This document shows, piece by piece, positions 25,247-32,264 of a stretch of 34,124 bases of DNA. The stretch is from the NCBI GenBank assembly GCA_910579845.1, contig CAJTWL010000024.1:1-34124 (forward strand). Reading direction: 5' to 3'. Under the pieces are notes generated by a model, which saw only the letters and a program-made list of their open reading frames with translations, made no database searches and was not told where the DNA came from. Source of the DNA: an uncultured Muribaculaceae bacterium (GTDB lineage: Bacteria; Bacteroidota; Bacteroidia; Bacteroidales; Muribaculaceae). A program made the translations under genes and the position numbers. How positions within the stretch are numbered: position 1 is the stretch's first letter; each line of letters starts with the position of its first letter.

Positions 25247-25391
25247 AATTTTGGTGGACAATCTGTGGACAAAATAGATAAAGCATAATCTCCAGTTATT
25301 TAATTATTAGATAATTGGAGATTTTTTGTTAAGGTGGTTCCGCTTGGGAACCCGTATTTCGGAATATCTTTGAAATCAAAGATTCGCAATC
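25247..25391. repeat. 145-bp direct repeat, copy 1
   Basis: Similar to 29281-29426 throughout, starting AATTTTGGTGGACAATCTGT. It contains the tandem heptamer TGGACAA (twice, 11 bases apart), a long AT-rich hairpin and a small hairpin GGTTCC-GCTT-GGGAACC. It ends about 60 bases before the sigma-barrel start codon. The two copies are about 4.03 kb apart and bracket the sigma-barrel/CotH/lipoprotein module. Confidence 0.85.
25287..25327 (+). terminator. Terminator-like hairpin in repeat copy 1
   Basis: AATCTCCAGTTATTTAA pairs with TTAGATAATTGGAGATT over about 17 positions including G-U pairs, followed by six T. It lies between the TATCTTTG box and the sigma-barrel gene, so it may end an upstream transcript or act as an attenuator. 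Confidence 0.75.
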
Positions 25392-25403
25392 TTTTGTTGT
25401 TTG

Positions 25404-25433
25404 ATGCAGTCTTTTGGGGTATTGTCCATCTAT
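25404..25433 (+). promoter_or_regulatory. ECF-type promoter motif, copy 1 (sigma-barrel gene)
   Basis: ATGCAGTCTTTTGGGGTAT followed by TGTCCATCTAT. GCAGTCT and CATCTAT are separated by 14 bases, exactly as in the second copy at 27018-27047. CATCTAT resembles the CGTCTAT-type -10 of ECF promoters. It lies 19 bases before the ATG of the sigma-barrel gene, the position expected for autoregulation. The match is seen; the sigma assignment is inference. Confidence 0.7.
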
Positions 25434-25452
25434 TATCAGTATATTTAAATTA

Positions 25453-26994
25453 ATGGACAAAGTACACCTTGTCAAACAATGCCAATCTGGAGATAGAGAA
25501 GCCTTCGGCATACTCTATCAGACTTACCTTGCGCCTATGCGTGAGGTCGTGGCATATTACATGCATGATGCTGATATAGAACAAGATATACTCCATGATG
25601 GTTTTCTGATTGCTTTTACATCAATAGGTTCTCTCAAAAATGGATCTAAAATAGAAGCATGGCTAACCTCTATAATGAAAAACTTGTCGCTCCAATATCT
25701 TAAAGATAAAGCCAGCCTCATTTCTGTCCCTATGTCGGATACCGCAATCGCGGATAATTCCGTTGCCTCTGCTGATAACGCACGCGAACTGACTTGGGAA
25801 GAATTAGACAAGATAATCGACAAATTACCGGAAGGTTACGGCAAAGTCTTTCGGCTTGCAGTTCTTGACGGACTTTCGCATAAAGAAATCGCAGCGTTGC
25901 TTGGGATTGCCCCTCATTCGTCATCTTCGCAACTCTCGCATGCAAAAGCTATGCTACGGCGGATGATAACGAAATATCGTGTTGAGATGGGTATTCTATC
26001 TATTTGTGGAATTATACTGCTTATTTGGCACGGGCTGTTCAAACATCGTGAAGACACTCCGTTAACCTCGATAATAAGCAGGAATGCCGAAAATGAGACT
26101 CCTGTTGTTACTAACACTATAAATAACGGGAGCTCTTCAATTGATAGCATTGCGCCAAATGCCAATATAATTTACAAGGTAATACGACATCGTGAAACAC
26201 AACAGAATATAGCCGAGGCGACAATCACAACCGACGGTATTCCTGCTGTCAAAAATGACAGTATTACCAATGACACCATAAGGGTAATTCAGGATATCAT
26301 TAACCGGAAAGAACTTATTTCACAGGAAAATTTCCCATCCACCAAACAATCCGAAAATTCTGATTGGTCATTGTCACTGGCTTACGCGGGCAGTCTTGAA
26401 AAAAACGACATGAACCGTTATAGAATTCCCTATCCGGCTTTGCCAGATGAGGAAGGACCTACGGGTGAAATCGAAGTCACGGAAAAGACACGTCATTATA
26501 TGCCGTTGGTAATCGGCCTGTCTGTCAGCAAGTCGCTCACCTCGCGGTGGAGCGTGGAAACAGGCTTGCGTTACACATTCCTGCGGTCAGACTTCCTTTC
26601 TCAAAGCAAAGTGATGAATAAGGAAACAATCCAACGCATACATTATATAGGCATGCCCTTGAAATTCAACTACCGCATATTCACATATAATGGGTTCTCC
26701 GTGTACGGACAAGGAGGCGGCGCACTTGATATTCCTGTCAACGGCAGTCAGTCGATATTAGAGTATTCGTCACAATCGGGCAATTCTGCCAACACCATAG
26801 TCAATATACATGCGCCATTGCAATGGTCAGTCGAGGGTGGATTAGGCATACAATATTACTTTACGCCATCGTTAAGCATATACGCCGAACCTTCGTTCAA
26901 ATACTATTTCAATCCTGACTCCGACATTAAAACGATACGACAGGATAAACCCTTTGAGTTTACCATACCGATAGGACTAAGGTTGACGTGGTAG
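25453..26994 (+). CDS. ECF sigma factor fused through a membrane helix to an outer-membrane beta-barrel
   Basis: Predicted 513-residue single chain. Residues 1-86 are sigma region 2 (SGDREAFGILYQTYL, DIEQDILHDGFLIAF, AWLTSIMKN). Residues 116-174 are region 4 with the helix-turn-helix LSHKEIAALLGIAPHSSSSQ. Residues 177-196 are one hydrophobic helix (MGILSICGIILLIWHGLF). Residues 197-303 are a Ser/Thr/Asn-rich linker. Residues 304-513 are alternating beta strands (HYMPLVIGLSVSKSL, WSVETGLRYTFL, FSVYGQGGGALDI, LSIYAEPSFKYYF) ending IPIGLRLTW, with the terminal aromatic residue of an outer-membrane barrel. I take the ATG at 25453; a TTG at 25414 would overlap the promoter. Bacteroidetes often encode an ECF sigma and a helix-plus-barrel protein as two adjacent genes; here they are one. 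Outer-membrane-to-DNA signalling, perhaps by proteolysis, is inferred. Confidence 0.88.
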   Translation: MDKVHLVKQCQSGDREAFGILYQTYLAPMREVVAYYMHDADIEQDILHDGFLIAFTSIGSLKNGSKIEAWLTSIMKNLSLQYLKDKASLISVPMSDTAIADNSVASADNARELTWEELDKIIDKLPEGYGKVFRLAVLDGLSHKEIAALLGIAPHSSSSQLSHAKAMLRRMITKYRVEMGILSICGIILLIWHGLFKHREDTPLTSIISRNAENETPVVTNTINNGSSSIDSIAPNANIIYKVIRHRETQQNIAEATITTDGIPAVKNDSITNDTIRVIQDIINRKELISQENFPSTKQSENSDWSLSLAYAGSLEKNDMNRYRIPYPALPDEEGPTGEIEVTEKTRHYMPLVIGLSVSKSLTSRWSVETGLRYTFLRSDFLSQSKVMNKETIQRIHYIGMPLKFNYRIFTYNGFSVYGQGGGALDIPVNGSQSILEYSSQSGNSANTIVNIHAPLQWSVEGGLGIQYYFTPSLSIYAEPSFKYYFNPDSDIKTIRQDKPFEFTIPIGLRLTW

Positions 26995-27017
26995 TTTTAT
27001 AAAAGTTAGAGTGCCTT

Positions 27018-27047
27018 ATGCAGTCTTTGGGGTATAATTTCATCTAT
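27018..27047 (+). promoter_or_regulatory. ECF-type promoter motif, copy 2 (cotH operon)
   Basis: ATGCAGTCTTTGGGGTATAA followed by TTTCATCTAT, near-identical to 25404-25433 with the same 14-base spacing between GCAGTCT and CATCTAT. It lies 24 bases after the sigma-barrel stop and about 250 bases before the cotH start, so the presumed transcript would carry the 27087-27280 hairpin in its leader. Confidence 0.7.
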
Positions 27048-27086
27048 ACGGTGAAATTATCAACACCAAGACGTGCATAAGATAAT

Positions 27087-27280
27087 GAAGTGATTTAAAC
27101 TTTTTGCGAAAACTTAACGAAAGTGAATTTATGTATTTTTCGAGGTCAGTCTTCATCAATATTTTGGCATCTTCCGGTTCTTTTCATCGGTTGCATAGCC
27201 CGCTATGCAACCGATGAAAAGAACCGGAAGATGCCAAAATATTGATGAACCTTAACCTCGAAAAAAGTTTAAATCACTTC
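27087..27280. repeat. Long-hairpin repeat with a perfect 48-bp inverted repeat
   Basis: Left arm 27152-27199 and right arm 27202-27249 are perfect reverse complements over 48 bases, separated by only CC. The centre reads GCATAGCCCGCTATGC, the reverse complement of the core at 15349-15364. Outer arms GAAGTGATTTAAACTTTTT (27087-27105) and AAAAAGTTTAAATCACTTC (27262-27280) pair as well; the left side has about 27 extra bases between the arms. It lies between the second ECF-like promoter motif and cotH. Confidence 0.95.
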
Positions 27281-27296
27281 ACTAAAAATAAAATCG

Positions 27297-28712
27297 ATGA
27301 AAAGCCTGAGCATTAAAATTTACTGCTTATTGCTTTCTATAATATTCGTGTTATGCGCGGATGACGTAGAGGCGAGCGAGACATCAAACCAATTCACGGT
27401 ATCGGTATCCGGCACATTGCCTGTGTTGTATATAGAAACGGAAAACCGACAACCCATTGTATCCAAAGAAACATACCTCAATGCTTTATATTGGCTTGAT
27501 CCGACAGGCGCTGAGAGCATTGAGCCTCTCGGCTCCAAAATTTCCCCGCTGCCTATGCAAATCCGAGGAAGGGGGCATTCGTCATGGAAAGGCGTTAAGA
27601 AACCATACAAAATAAAACTCGGTAAAAAGACAACTTTGATGGGTATGCCTGAAAACAAACATTGGGCATTGCTCAAACCAACCGAAAATACCGTTGCCGG
27701 ATTACAGTTTGGTAAGCTGATGGGTATGTCGTGGACTCCAAGTTTCCGCCCGATTGAAGTCGTATTGAACGGAGATTACATTGGATTGTACTTCCTTACA
27801 GAAACAATCCGTATAGATGAGAATCGCGTGAATATCTATGAACAGCAGGATCAGGAAACTAATTCCGAATTGATAAAAGGCGGTTGGCTGGTGGAGGTGG
27901 ACAACTACCACGATGAATGTCAGATTACCATTCCCGAATGTAGCAGATGGAACCTGACTCTCCGTTACCATTCACCGGAAAATCTGTCTGACCCTCAGTT
28001 GCAATGGCTTACAAACGAGTTCAGGGCTATAAACGCAGCAATATATTCCAAAGACAAGACTTCGACCGAGTGGGAGGAATATATTGATGTTGAGAGCATG
28101 GCCCGTTTCTTCATATTGCAGGAAGTTATGGATAATCCGGATGGCTTTCACGGCAGTTTTTATCTTCATAAGGATATGGGTGTCAATCCCAAATGGATTG
28201 CAGGTCCCATTTGGGATTTGGCATGTTACAACCGGGAAAAGACCGACTACACATTCAAAATGAAAGTCCACTATGGTATTACTCCTCATTGGATTGGGGA
28301 GATAATCCAATATGATAGCTTTTGCCAATCGGTAAAATCAGTTTGGGATGAAGTTTACCCGAATAGGCTCTCAAAAATATACGACTATATAGACGAAACC
28401 GTCTTGCTTCTTGCCGAGGCTTGGAAAAAGGATTGCGAAAGATGGAGTGAAGATCCGACGCAGACAGCGCAACTCAGGGCTGACAGAATAAAGAATGCTT
28501 TAAGGCGTAATATCGAGTGGTTCAACAATCATCTGCCTGTCAGCGAATATGCTGCCATTCCATCTATTCAAGGAGTCGCCGCCAAAATTCCAATAAAAGT
28601 ATTCAACCTGCAAGGGTTCTATATCGGGGAATATGAAAACGAGGTCGATGCGATTTTCAATTTGAAAAAAGGAATCTACATCATCAATCATAAAAAGGTA
28701 ATAATCAAATAA
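27297..28712 (+). CDS. CotH kinase family secreted protein with T9SS-like C-terminal tail
   Basis: Predicted 471-residue exported protein. It has a signal peptide (about 1-27), a CotH domain (about 40-400) with IRGRGHSSW (89-97), KKPYKIKLGKK, WALLKP, LNGDYIGLYFLTETIRI, FFILQEVMDNPDGFHGSFYL and GPIWD (303-307), and a final segment of about 40 residues (KVFNLQGFYIGEYENE, then LKKGIYIINHKKVIIK) that resembles a type IX secretion sorting domain. CotH proteins are atypical kinases that phosphorylate secreted proteins, as shown for Bacillus spore coat. The gene follows the sigma-barrel gene behind a matching promoter motif and is two bases from the lipoprotein start, so all may form one regulon. 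Confidence 0.9.
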   Translation: MKSLSIKIYCLLLSIIFVLCADDVEASETSNQFTVSVSGTLPVLYIETENRQPIVSKETYLNALYWLDPTGAESIEPLGSKISPLPMQIRGRGHSSWKGVKKPYKIKLGKKTTLMGMPENKHWALLKPTENTVAGLQFGKLMGMSWTPSFRPIEVVLNGDYIGLYFLTETIRIDENRVNIYEQQDQETNSELIKGGWLVEVDNYHDECQITIPECSRWNLTLRYHSPENLSDPQLQWLTNEFRAINAAIYSKDKTSTEWEEYIDVESMARFFILQEVMDNPDGFHGSFYLHKDMGVNPKWIAGPIWDLACYNREKTDYTFKMKVHYGITPHWIGEIIQYDSFCQSVKSVWDEVYPNRLSKIYDYIDETVLLLAEAWKKDCERWSEDPTQTAQLRADRIKNALRRNIEWFNNHLPVSEYAAIPSIQGVAAKIPIKVFNLQGFYIGEYENEVDAIFNLKKGIYIINHKKVIIK

Positions 28713-28713
28713 T

Positions 28714-29208
28714 ATGAAACATTTAATCATTCAATTCATGTCTATAACATTGAGTTCTATTGCATTGAGTTCTTGTTCAAGCATGGAGGATGTAGCCATT
28801 CAAAATCCGTATATTTCCAATTTTGGAAATACCGGTTGTCGGTTGCATTGGAATACCGACAACGCTGAGAGTCGGAGTGAAGTCAATAAAGGCTCGTTTG
28901 AGATGTTTTTTGAGGAACAGGTTGCCAAATGCAAATTCACATCTCTTTAATATCCTTGTGATTACAAGCAAGTGAATGTCAAAATCATATATAACAATGG
29001 GACAATGACGATAATTGAATATCCCTCATCAGATACAGCAGATTGTCGTTGCGAGATAGACGCATTTTTTACCATTGCAAATATACCTCAAAATGGCTTT
29101 ATTTTGAAAATATATCATGGTGATACAGAAGGCAATTATGATGTTGATAATCCAAAATATGTTGGCTATGTAAATATAGACAACAATAAAATTAGCGTTC
29201 GATATTGA
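28714..29208 (+). pseudogene. Lipoprotein gene interrupted by an in-frame TAA
   Basis: Two open segments in the same frame are separated by one stop codon at 28948-28950. The first (78 codons) begins MKHLIIQFMSITLSS with the lipobox ALSSC at about 21. The second continues YPCDYKQVNVKIIYNNGTMT and ADCRCEIDAFFTIANIPQNG to the stop at 29206. Together they resemble small Bacteroidetes lipoproteins that I recall with a conserved (F/Y)PCD motif and a following DC.C pair; the stop falls right before YPCD. The simplest reading is a nonsense mutation in a ~164-residue lipoprotein. An internal start at 28972 giving a 78-residue fragment, or a sequencing error, are alternatives. It sits just after cotH. 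Confidence 0.7.
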
Positions 29209-29280
29209 TAGCACCATAATGTATCGGATACTGATTATATATGACAGTCCGGCGGATAATCCAACGCGGAGTGCTGAACC

Positions 29281-29426
29281 AATTTTGATGGACAATCTGT
29301 AGACAAAGCAGATAAAATAAGATCTCCAATTGTCTAATAATTAAATAATTGGAGATCTTGTTGAGGTGATCCCACTTGGGGAAAACCGCATTTCGAAATA
29401 TCCTTGAAATCAAATATTTACAATTC
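29281..29426. repeat. 145-bp direct repeat, copy 2
   Basis: Counterpart of 25247-25391, starting AATTTTGATGGACAATCTGT. It keeps the long hairpin (GATCTCCAATT / AATTGGAGATC, 29320-29357) but lacks the T run after it, and the small second hairpin is partly lost. It ends close to where recognisable BRO-N coding sequence of the Fic gene begins, about 47 bases before the ATG used for that gene. Confidence 0.85.
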
Positions 29427-29473
29427 TCATTTAACAATGAACCTGATTATGTAAAAGCCGGAAACTATTGGAG

Positions 29474-30199
29474 ATGGCTAAACGCAAATTGCTGAAAGAG
29501 GGTGTTGAAGTCGTGAGTGGCACTCACAAGTTCAAATTTGAGGCCCCTGACGGAAAACTCCGTATGGCTGATGTGCTTAACAGTGAAGGCGTTTCGATAT
29601 TGGCTAAACACTATCCCAACAATCGGGCAAATGAATTTCTTGATTGGTTCACTTATAGTGACAATACACTGGACGGGCAAAGCCGTAAAAAAGCATATCA
29701 GTTGTATGAGAGCGGTCTGTTACAACGGCTTGAGCCGGGCAGCATAAAATGTCTGCAACAGATACACGCATATATATTCGGTGGCTTATATGATTTTGCC
29801 GGGCAGATTCGCACAAAGAACATATCTAAGGGAGGCTTTACCTTTGCCAACTGTATGCACTTCCCCGAAACGCTACTTACTATCGAAAGAATGCCAGAAA
29901 CGACTTTCGATGAGATTATCGACAAATATGTCGAAATGAATGTCGCCCATCCATTCATGGAGGGTAATGGACGGAGTACTCGCATTTGGTTCGATATAAT
30001 GCTCAAACGTTCATTGAAACGATGTGTCGATTGGAGCAAGATAGACAAAAATGAATACCTGTCAGCTATGCGTGAGAGTGTGGCAGAGAATTCTCATATC
30101 AAAAGTCTGATCAAATCAGCGTTGACAACAAGAATAAATGACCGCGAAATGTTCATGAAAGGTATCGACTACTCATATTATTATGAACAAAACGACTGA
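29474..30199 (+). CDS. Fic family protein with truncated BRO-N-like N-terminus
   Basis: Predicted 241-residue Fic protein, an enzyme that usually transfers AMP from ATP to a target protein hydroxyl. The active motif is complete: HPFMEGNGRSTR, His159 to Arg170, and the beta-hairpin flap region FAGQIRTKNISKGGFTF is present. Residues 1-75 (LLKEGVEVVSGTHKFKFEA, ADVLNSEGVSILAKHYPN) look like the second half of a BRO-N (phage antirepressor) domain. The first half is missing; just upstream, in another frame, bases encode DYVKAGNYWRWLNA, which fits the missing part. So the gene seems 5'-truncated at the repeat and frameshifted near 29485. No FicA-type antitoxin is visible. Confidence 0.85.
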   Translation: MAKRKLLKEGVEVVSGTHKFKFEAPDGKLRMADVLNSEGVSILAKHYPNNRANEFLDWFTYSDNTLDGQSRKKAYQLYESGLLQRLEPGSIKCLQQIHAYIFGGLYDFAGQIRTKNISKGGFTFANCMHFPETLLTIERMPETTFDEIIDKYVEMNVAHPFMEGNGRSTRIWFDIMLKRSLKRCVDWSKIDKNEYLSAMRESVAENSHIKSLIKSALTTRINDREMFMKGIDYSYYYEQND

Positions 30200-30245
30200 A
30201 TGAAAAATTTCTAACTATTAGATTCATAGTGTCGCAAAGACATGG

Positions 30246-30641
30246 GCATTGTATGAAAGTCTGTTCATACCGTTTGCGGTAATCCTTTCCGTGCCATTTG
30301 GCCTTGCAGACAGGCATAATCATGCTTATAGGTCTGTTGGGCAAAACCGCAATTCTTCTTACCGAATATGCCACCGAGGAACATGCAAAGGTAACGACAT
30401 AAAACTGTCGGCGCTATTGGCAGCCAAGGCACGTTTCTGCCAGATACTTATGACCTCCGCAACGATGATACTGGGTCTTGTACCGATGAAATTTGCCACC
30501 GGGGTTGGTTCAAACGGCTCCAAATCGCTGGCAATCGGGGTGATTGGCGACATGATATTCGGAACGATAGCACTCCTGTTCATCACTCCGGCTCTATTCA
30601 TTCCTCTTTGCCGACTTCAGGAGAAATTTTTCAAGCAGTAA
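30246..30641 (+). pseudogene. Remnant of RND (AcrB/HAE1-type) efflux pump, C-terminal end
   Basis: The bases encode LYESLFIPFAVILSVPFGLA, then, in a shifted frame, GIIMLIGLLGKTAILLTEYA, then back in the first frame LSALLAAKARFCQILMTSAT, MKFATGVGSNGSKSLAIGVI and the final membrane helix ending FFKQ. This is the usual order of the last transmembrane helices of RND transporters, but about 900 N-terminal residues are absent, a stretch after FGLA is deleted and two frame changes are needed. It therefore cannot make a pump. It lies between the Fic gene and the convergent FMN reductase gene. Confidence 0.88.
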
Positions 30642-30711
30642 TAGATATCACTCTAAAAATACTAAGTTAATAACTGAATAATGTAATTACTTGCCTAGTT
30701 TAACATTGTTA

Positions 30712-31254
30712 TCATACGCTTTTGCCCATTTCATAGGCTTGTCGCAACAGTTCGGGGCGTGCTGAAATCTCTCCTTTCTCATATACCCCTTTCCCGTAAA
30801 TCACGTCTTTTTCAACCGAACCCTCAAGACAGGCTGCAAATCCTCGGAAACATTCCAATGTGCAGTCCATAACAGTGTCGGTGTCTTCGGCTGCGGTCAT
30901 GATATAGTAGAACTCCTTGTTTTTTATTTCAAGCCAACGTGCCACGCTTCGGTCAATCACCGCCTTCAACTGAGCGTCAATCGAATAGAAATATACCGGT
31001 GACGCCATTACGATAACATCCGCATCAAGCATCAAATCAAGGATTTCCAACATATCATCCTTTACGGCACATTCGCCTTTGTGGTCACGGCAAAAATAAC
31101 AGGCGCGACAATAGCCTATCTTTTTGGATGACACTAATATCTTGGTCACGGTGTTGCCGGCTTCCTGCGCTCCCTTCATGAAATTGTCGCACAGCGTATC
31201 GGAGTTACCTCCCTTTCTCGGGCTGCCGGATAATATCAATATTTTCTTGGACAT
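30712..31254 (-). CDS. Flavodoxin-fold FMN reductase / iron-sulfur flavoprotein-like
   Basis: Predicted 180-residue NADPH-dependent FMN reductase-type protein. The FMN phosphate loop is SGSPRKGGNSDTL, the flavin-contact segment is ASPVYFYSIDAQLKAVIDR, and a cysteine cluster CRACYFC...C (four Cys in about 14 residues, residues 49-62) matches iron-sulfur flavoprotein-like members of the family. It is likely a cytoplasmic redox enzyme for quinones, disulfides or xenobiotics. It lies 17 bases downstream of the AraC-type gene on the same strand, so both probably share a transcript. Confidence 0.88.
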   Translation of the reverse strand: MSKKILILSGSPRKGGNSDTLCDNFMKGAQEAGNTVTKILVSSKKIGYCRACYFCRDHKGECAVKDDMLEILDLMLDADVIVMASPVYFYSIDAQLKAVIDRSVARWLEIKNKEFYYIMTAAEDTDTVMDCTLECFRGFAACLEGSVEKDVIYGKGVYEKGEISARPELLRQAYEMGKSV

Positions 31255-31271
31255 ATAGGTTTTGGAATTGA

Positions 31272-32174
31272 TTAGACTGCCTGTTTACGATACTGCAAGG
31301 GTGTCAGCCCGGTTAGTTTTCTGAACATCCTGTTGAGATGATGAGGATAATTGAACCCGCAACGATACGCTATTTCGCTTATGGACATATCGGTTTCGGC
31401 AAGCATGGTCTTTACCCGGGCGACAACCGCCAGTTGGATCATCTCTATCGGCGATTTGCCGGTTTCTTTCTTTACGAGGTCACCAAAGTAATTCGGTGAC
31501 AAAAACACCTTTTCAGCGCAAAACTGAACCGTGGGAAGCCCGTGGGTCTGCGGCATATCGGAATCCAGATACTCGTTCAGCATTTTCTCAAACTTGGAGA
31601 GAATATCATGGTTAGGTAGCTCACGGGTGATGAACTGCCGTTCATAAAACCTCACACAATGATTAAGCAGAAGCTCGATGTTGGAACATACAATATTTTT
31701 GGTGAACTTGTCTATCGGATGTTCAAGTTCAGCCCGTATTTCCGAGAGGCAACCGAGTATGGTATGTTTCTCTCGCTCTGAAAGGTGTAGCCCCTCGTTG
31801 GTGTCGTATGAGAAGAATGTGTATTCCTTCATCCGGCTTGACAGGGGTGTGCGTTTTATAAGGTCGGGGTGGAACATCAACACCTTTCCTTTGGGAGAGA
31901 TTGTTTCACCCCCGTCATTCACTCCCGCGCTCTGTCCGGGACCGATAAACAGCATCGTGCCTTCCTGATAGTCGTAACGGCTACGGCCATACTGGATTGT
32001 GCCACATTCAAGCTCCTTATAATAAATGCAATAAAACCCGAACCACTTTCGCACATGGGGTATGGATTTCAAATCGGCAAAATCCACCATGCTGACAAGC
32101 GGGTGCAGGGTTTCAGTACCCAGCAGACGACAGTAATCGTCCACATTGTTCAGTGTGATAATCTCGGCGTTCAT
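31272..32174 (-). CDS. AraC family transcriptional regulator
   Basis: Predicted 300-residue regulator. The C-terminal ~100 residues carry two helix-turn-helix units: FCAEKVFLSPNYFGDLVKKE and ISEIAYRCGFNYPHHLNRMF, ending with FRKLTGLTPLQYRKQ, the family signature. The N-terminal half is a cupin-like effector domain (YDYQEGTMLFIGPGQSAGVN). It is divergent from the flavodoxin and hydrolase genes and upstream of the FMN reductase, so it is the natural regulator of all three. A TAATTTTG box (32189-32182) lies seven bases before the ATG; if used, the mRNA would be almost leaderless. Confidence 0.95.
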   Translation of the reverse strand: MNAEIITLNNVDDYCRLLGTETLHPLVSMVDFADLKSIPHVRKWFGFYCIYYKELECGTIQYGRSRYDYQEGTMLFIGPGQSAGVNDGGETISPKGKVLMFHPDLIKRTPLSSRMKEYTFFSYDTNEGLHLSEREKHTILGCLSEIRAELEHPIDKFTKNIVCSNIELLLNHCVRFYERQFITRELPNHDILSKFEKMLNEYLDSDMPQTHGLPTVQFCAEKVFLSPNYFGDLVKKETGKSPIEMIQLAVVARVKTMLAETDMSISEIAYRCGFNYPHHLNRMFRKLTGLTPLQYRKQAV

Positions 32175-32181
32175 AACACTG

Positions 32182-32189
32182 CAAAATTA
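32182..32189 (-). promoter_or_regulatory. Possible -7 box of AraC gene
   Basis: Minus-strand TAATTTTG fits TAnnTTTG. It is unusually close (seven bases) to the annotated start codon, which implies a leaderless transcript or a later true start. Confidence 0.35.
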
Positions 32190-32223
32190 CTCAATATCTT
32201 CTGATGTTCACAGTCATCAATCA

Positions 32224-32264
32224 AGTTTCAGTAAAAGGGGTTATAGTTTCAGTAATAAAGGTTA
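32224..32264. promoter_or_regulatory. Direct-repeat operator, probable AraC-family binding site
   Basis: AGTTTCAGTAA occurs at 32224-32234 and 32245-32255, a 21-base period (two helical turns), and each is followed by A/G-rich bases and GGTTA. A weaker TCAGTAAT lies at 32311. Spaced direct repeats are the usual operator form for AraC proteins, and the regulator gene is adjacent. Binding is inferred. Confidence 0.6.

Noticed and set aside
25247..25280. VDNLWTK-stop reading at the repeat start considered as the end of an integrase gene
   Set aside because: No integrase motifs are present upstream in that frame, so the match is too short to support a call.
25247..25391. The 145-bp repeat considered as an integron attC site
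   Set aside because: It has hairpins, but I could not find paired RYYYAAC/GTTRRRY core sites in the right places, and no integron integrase is in the window.
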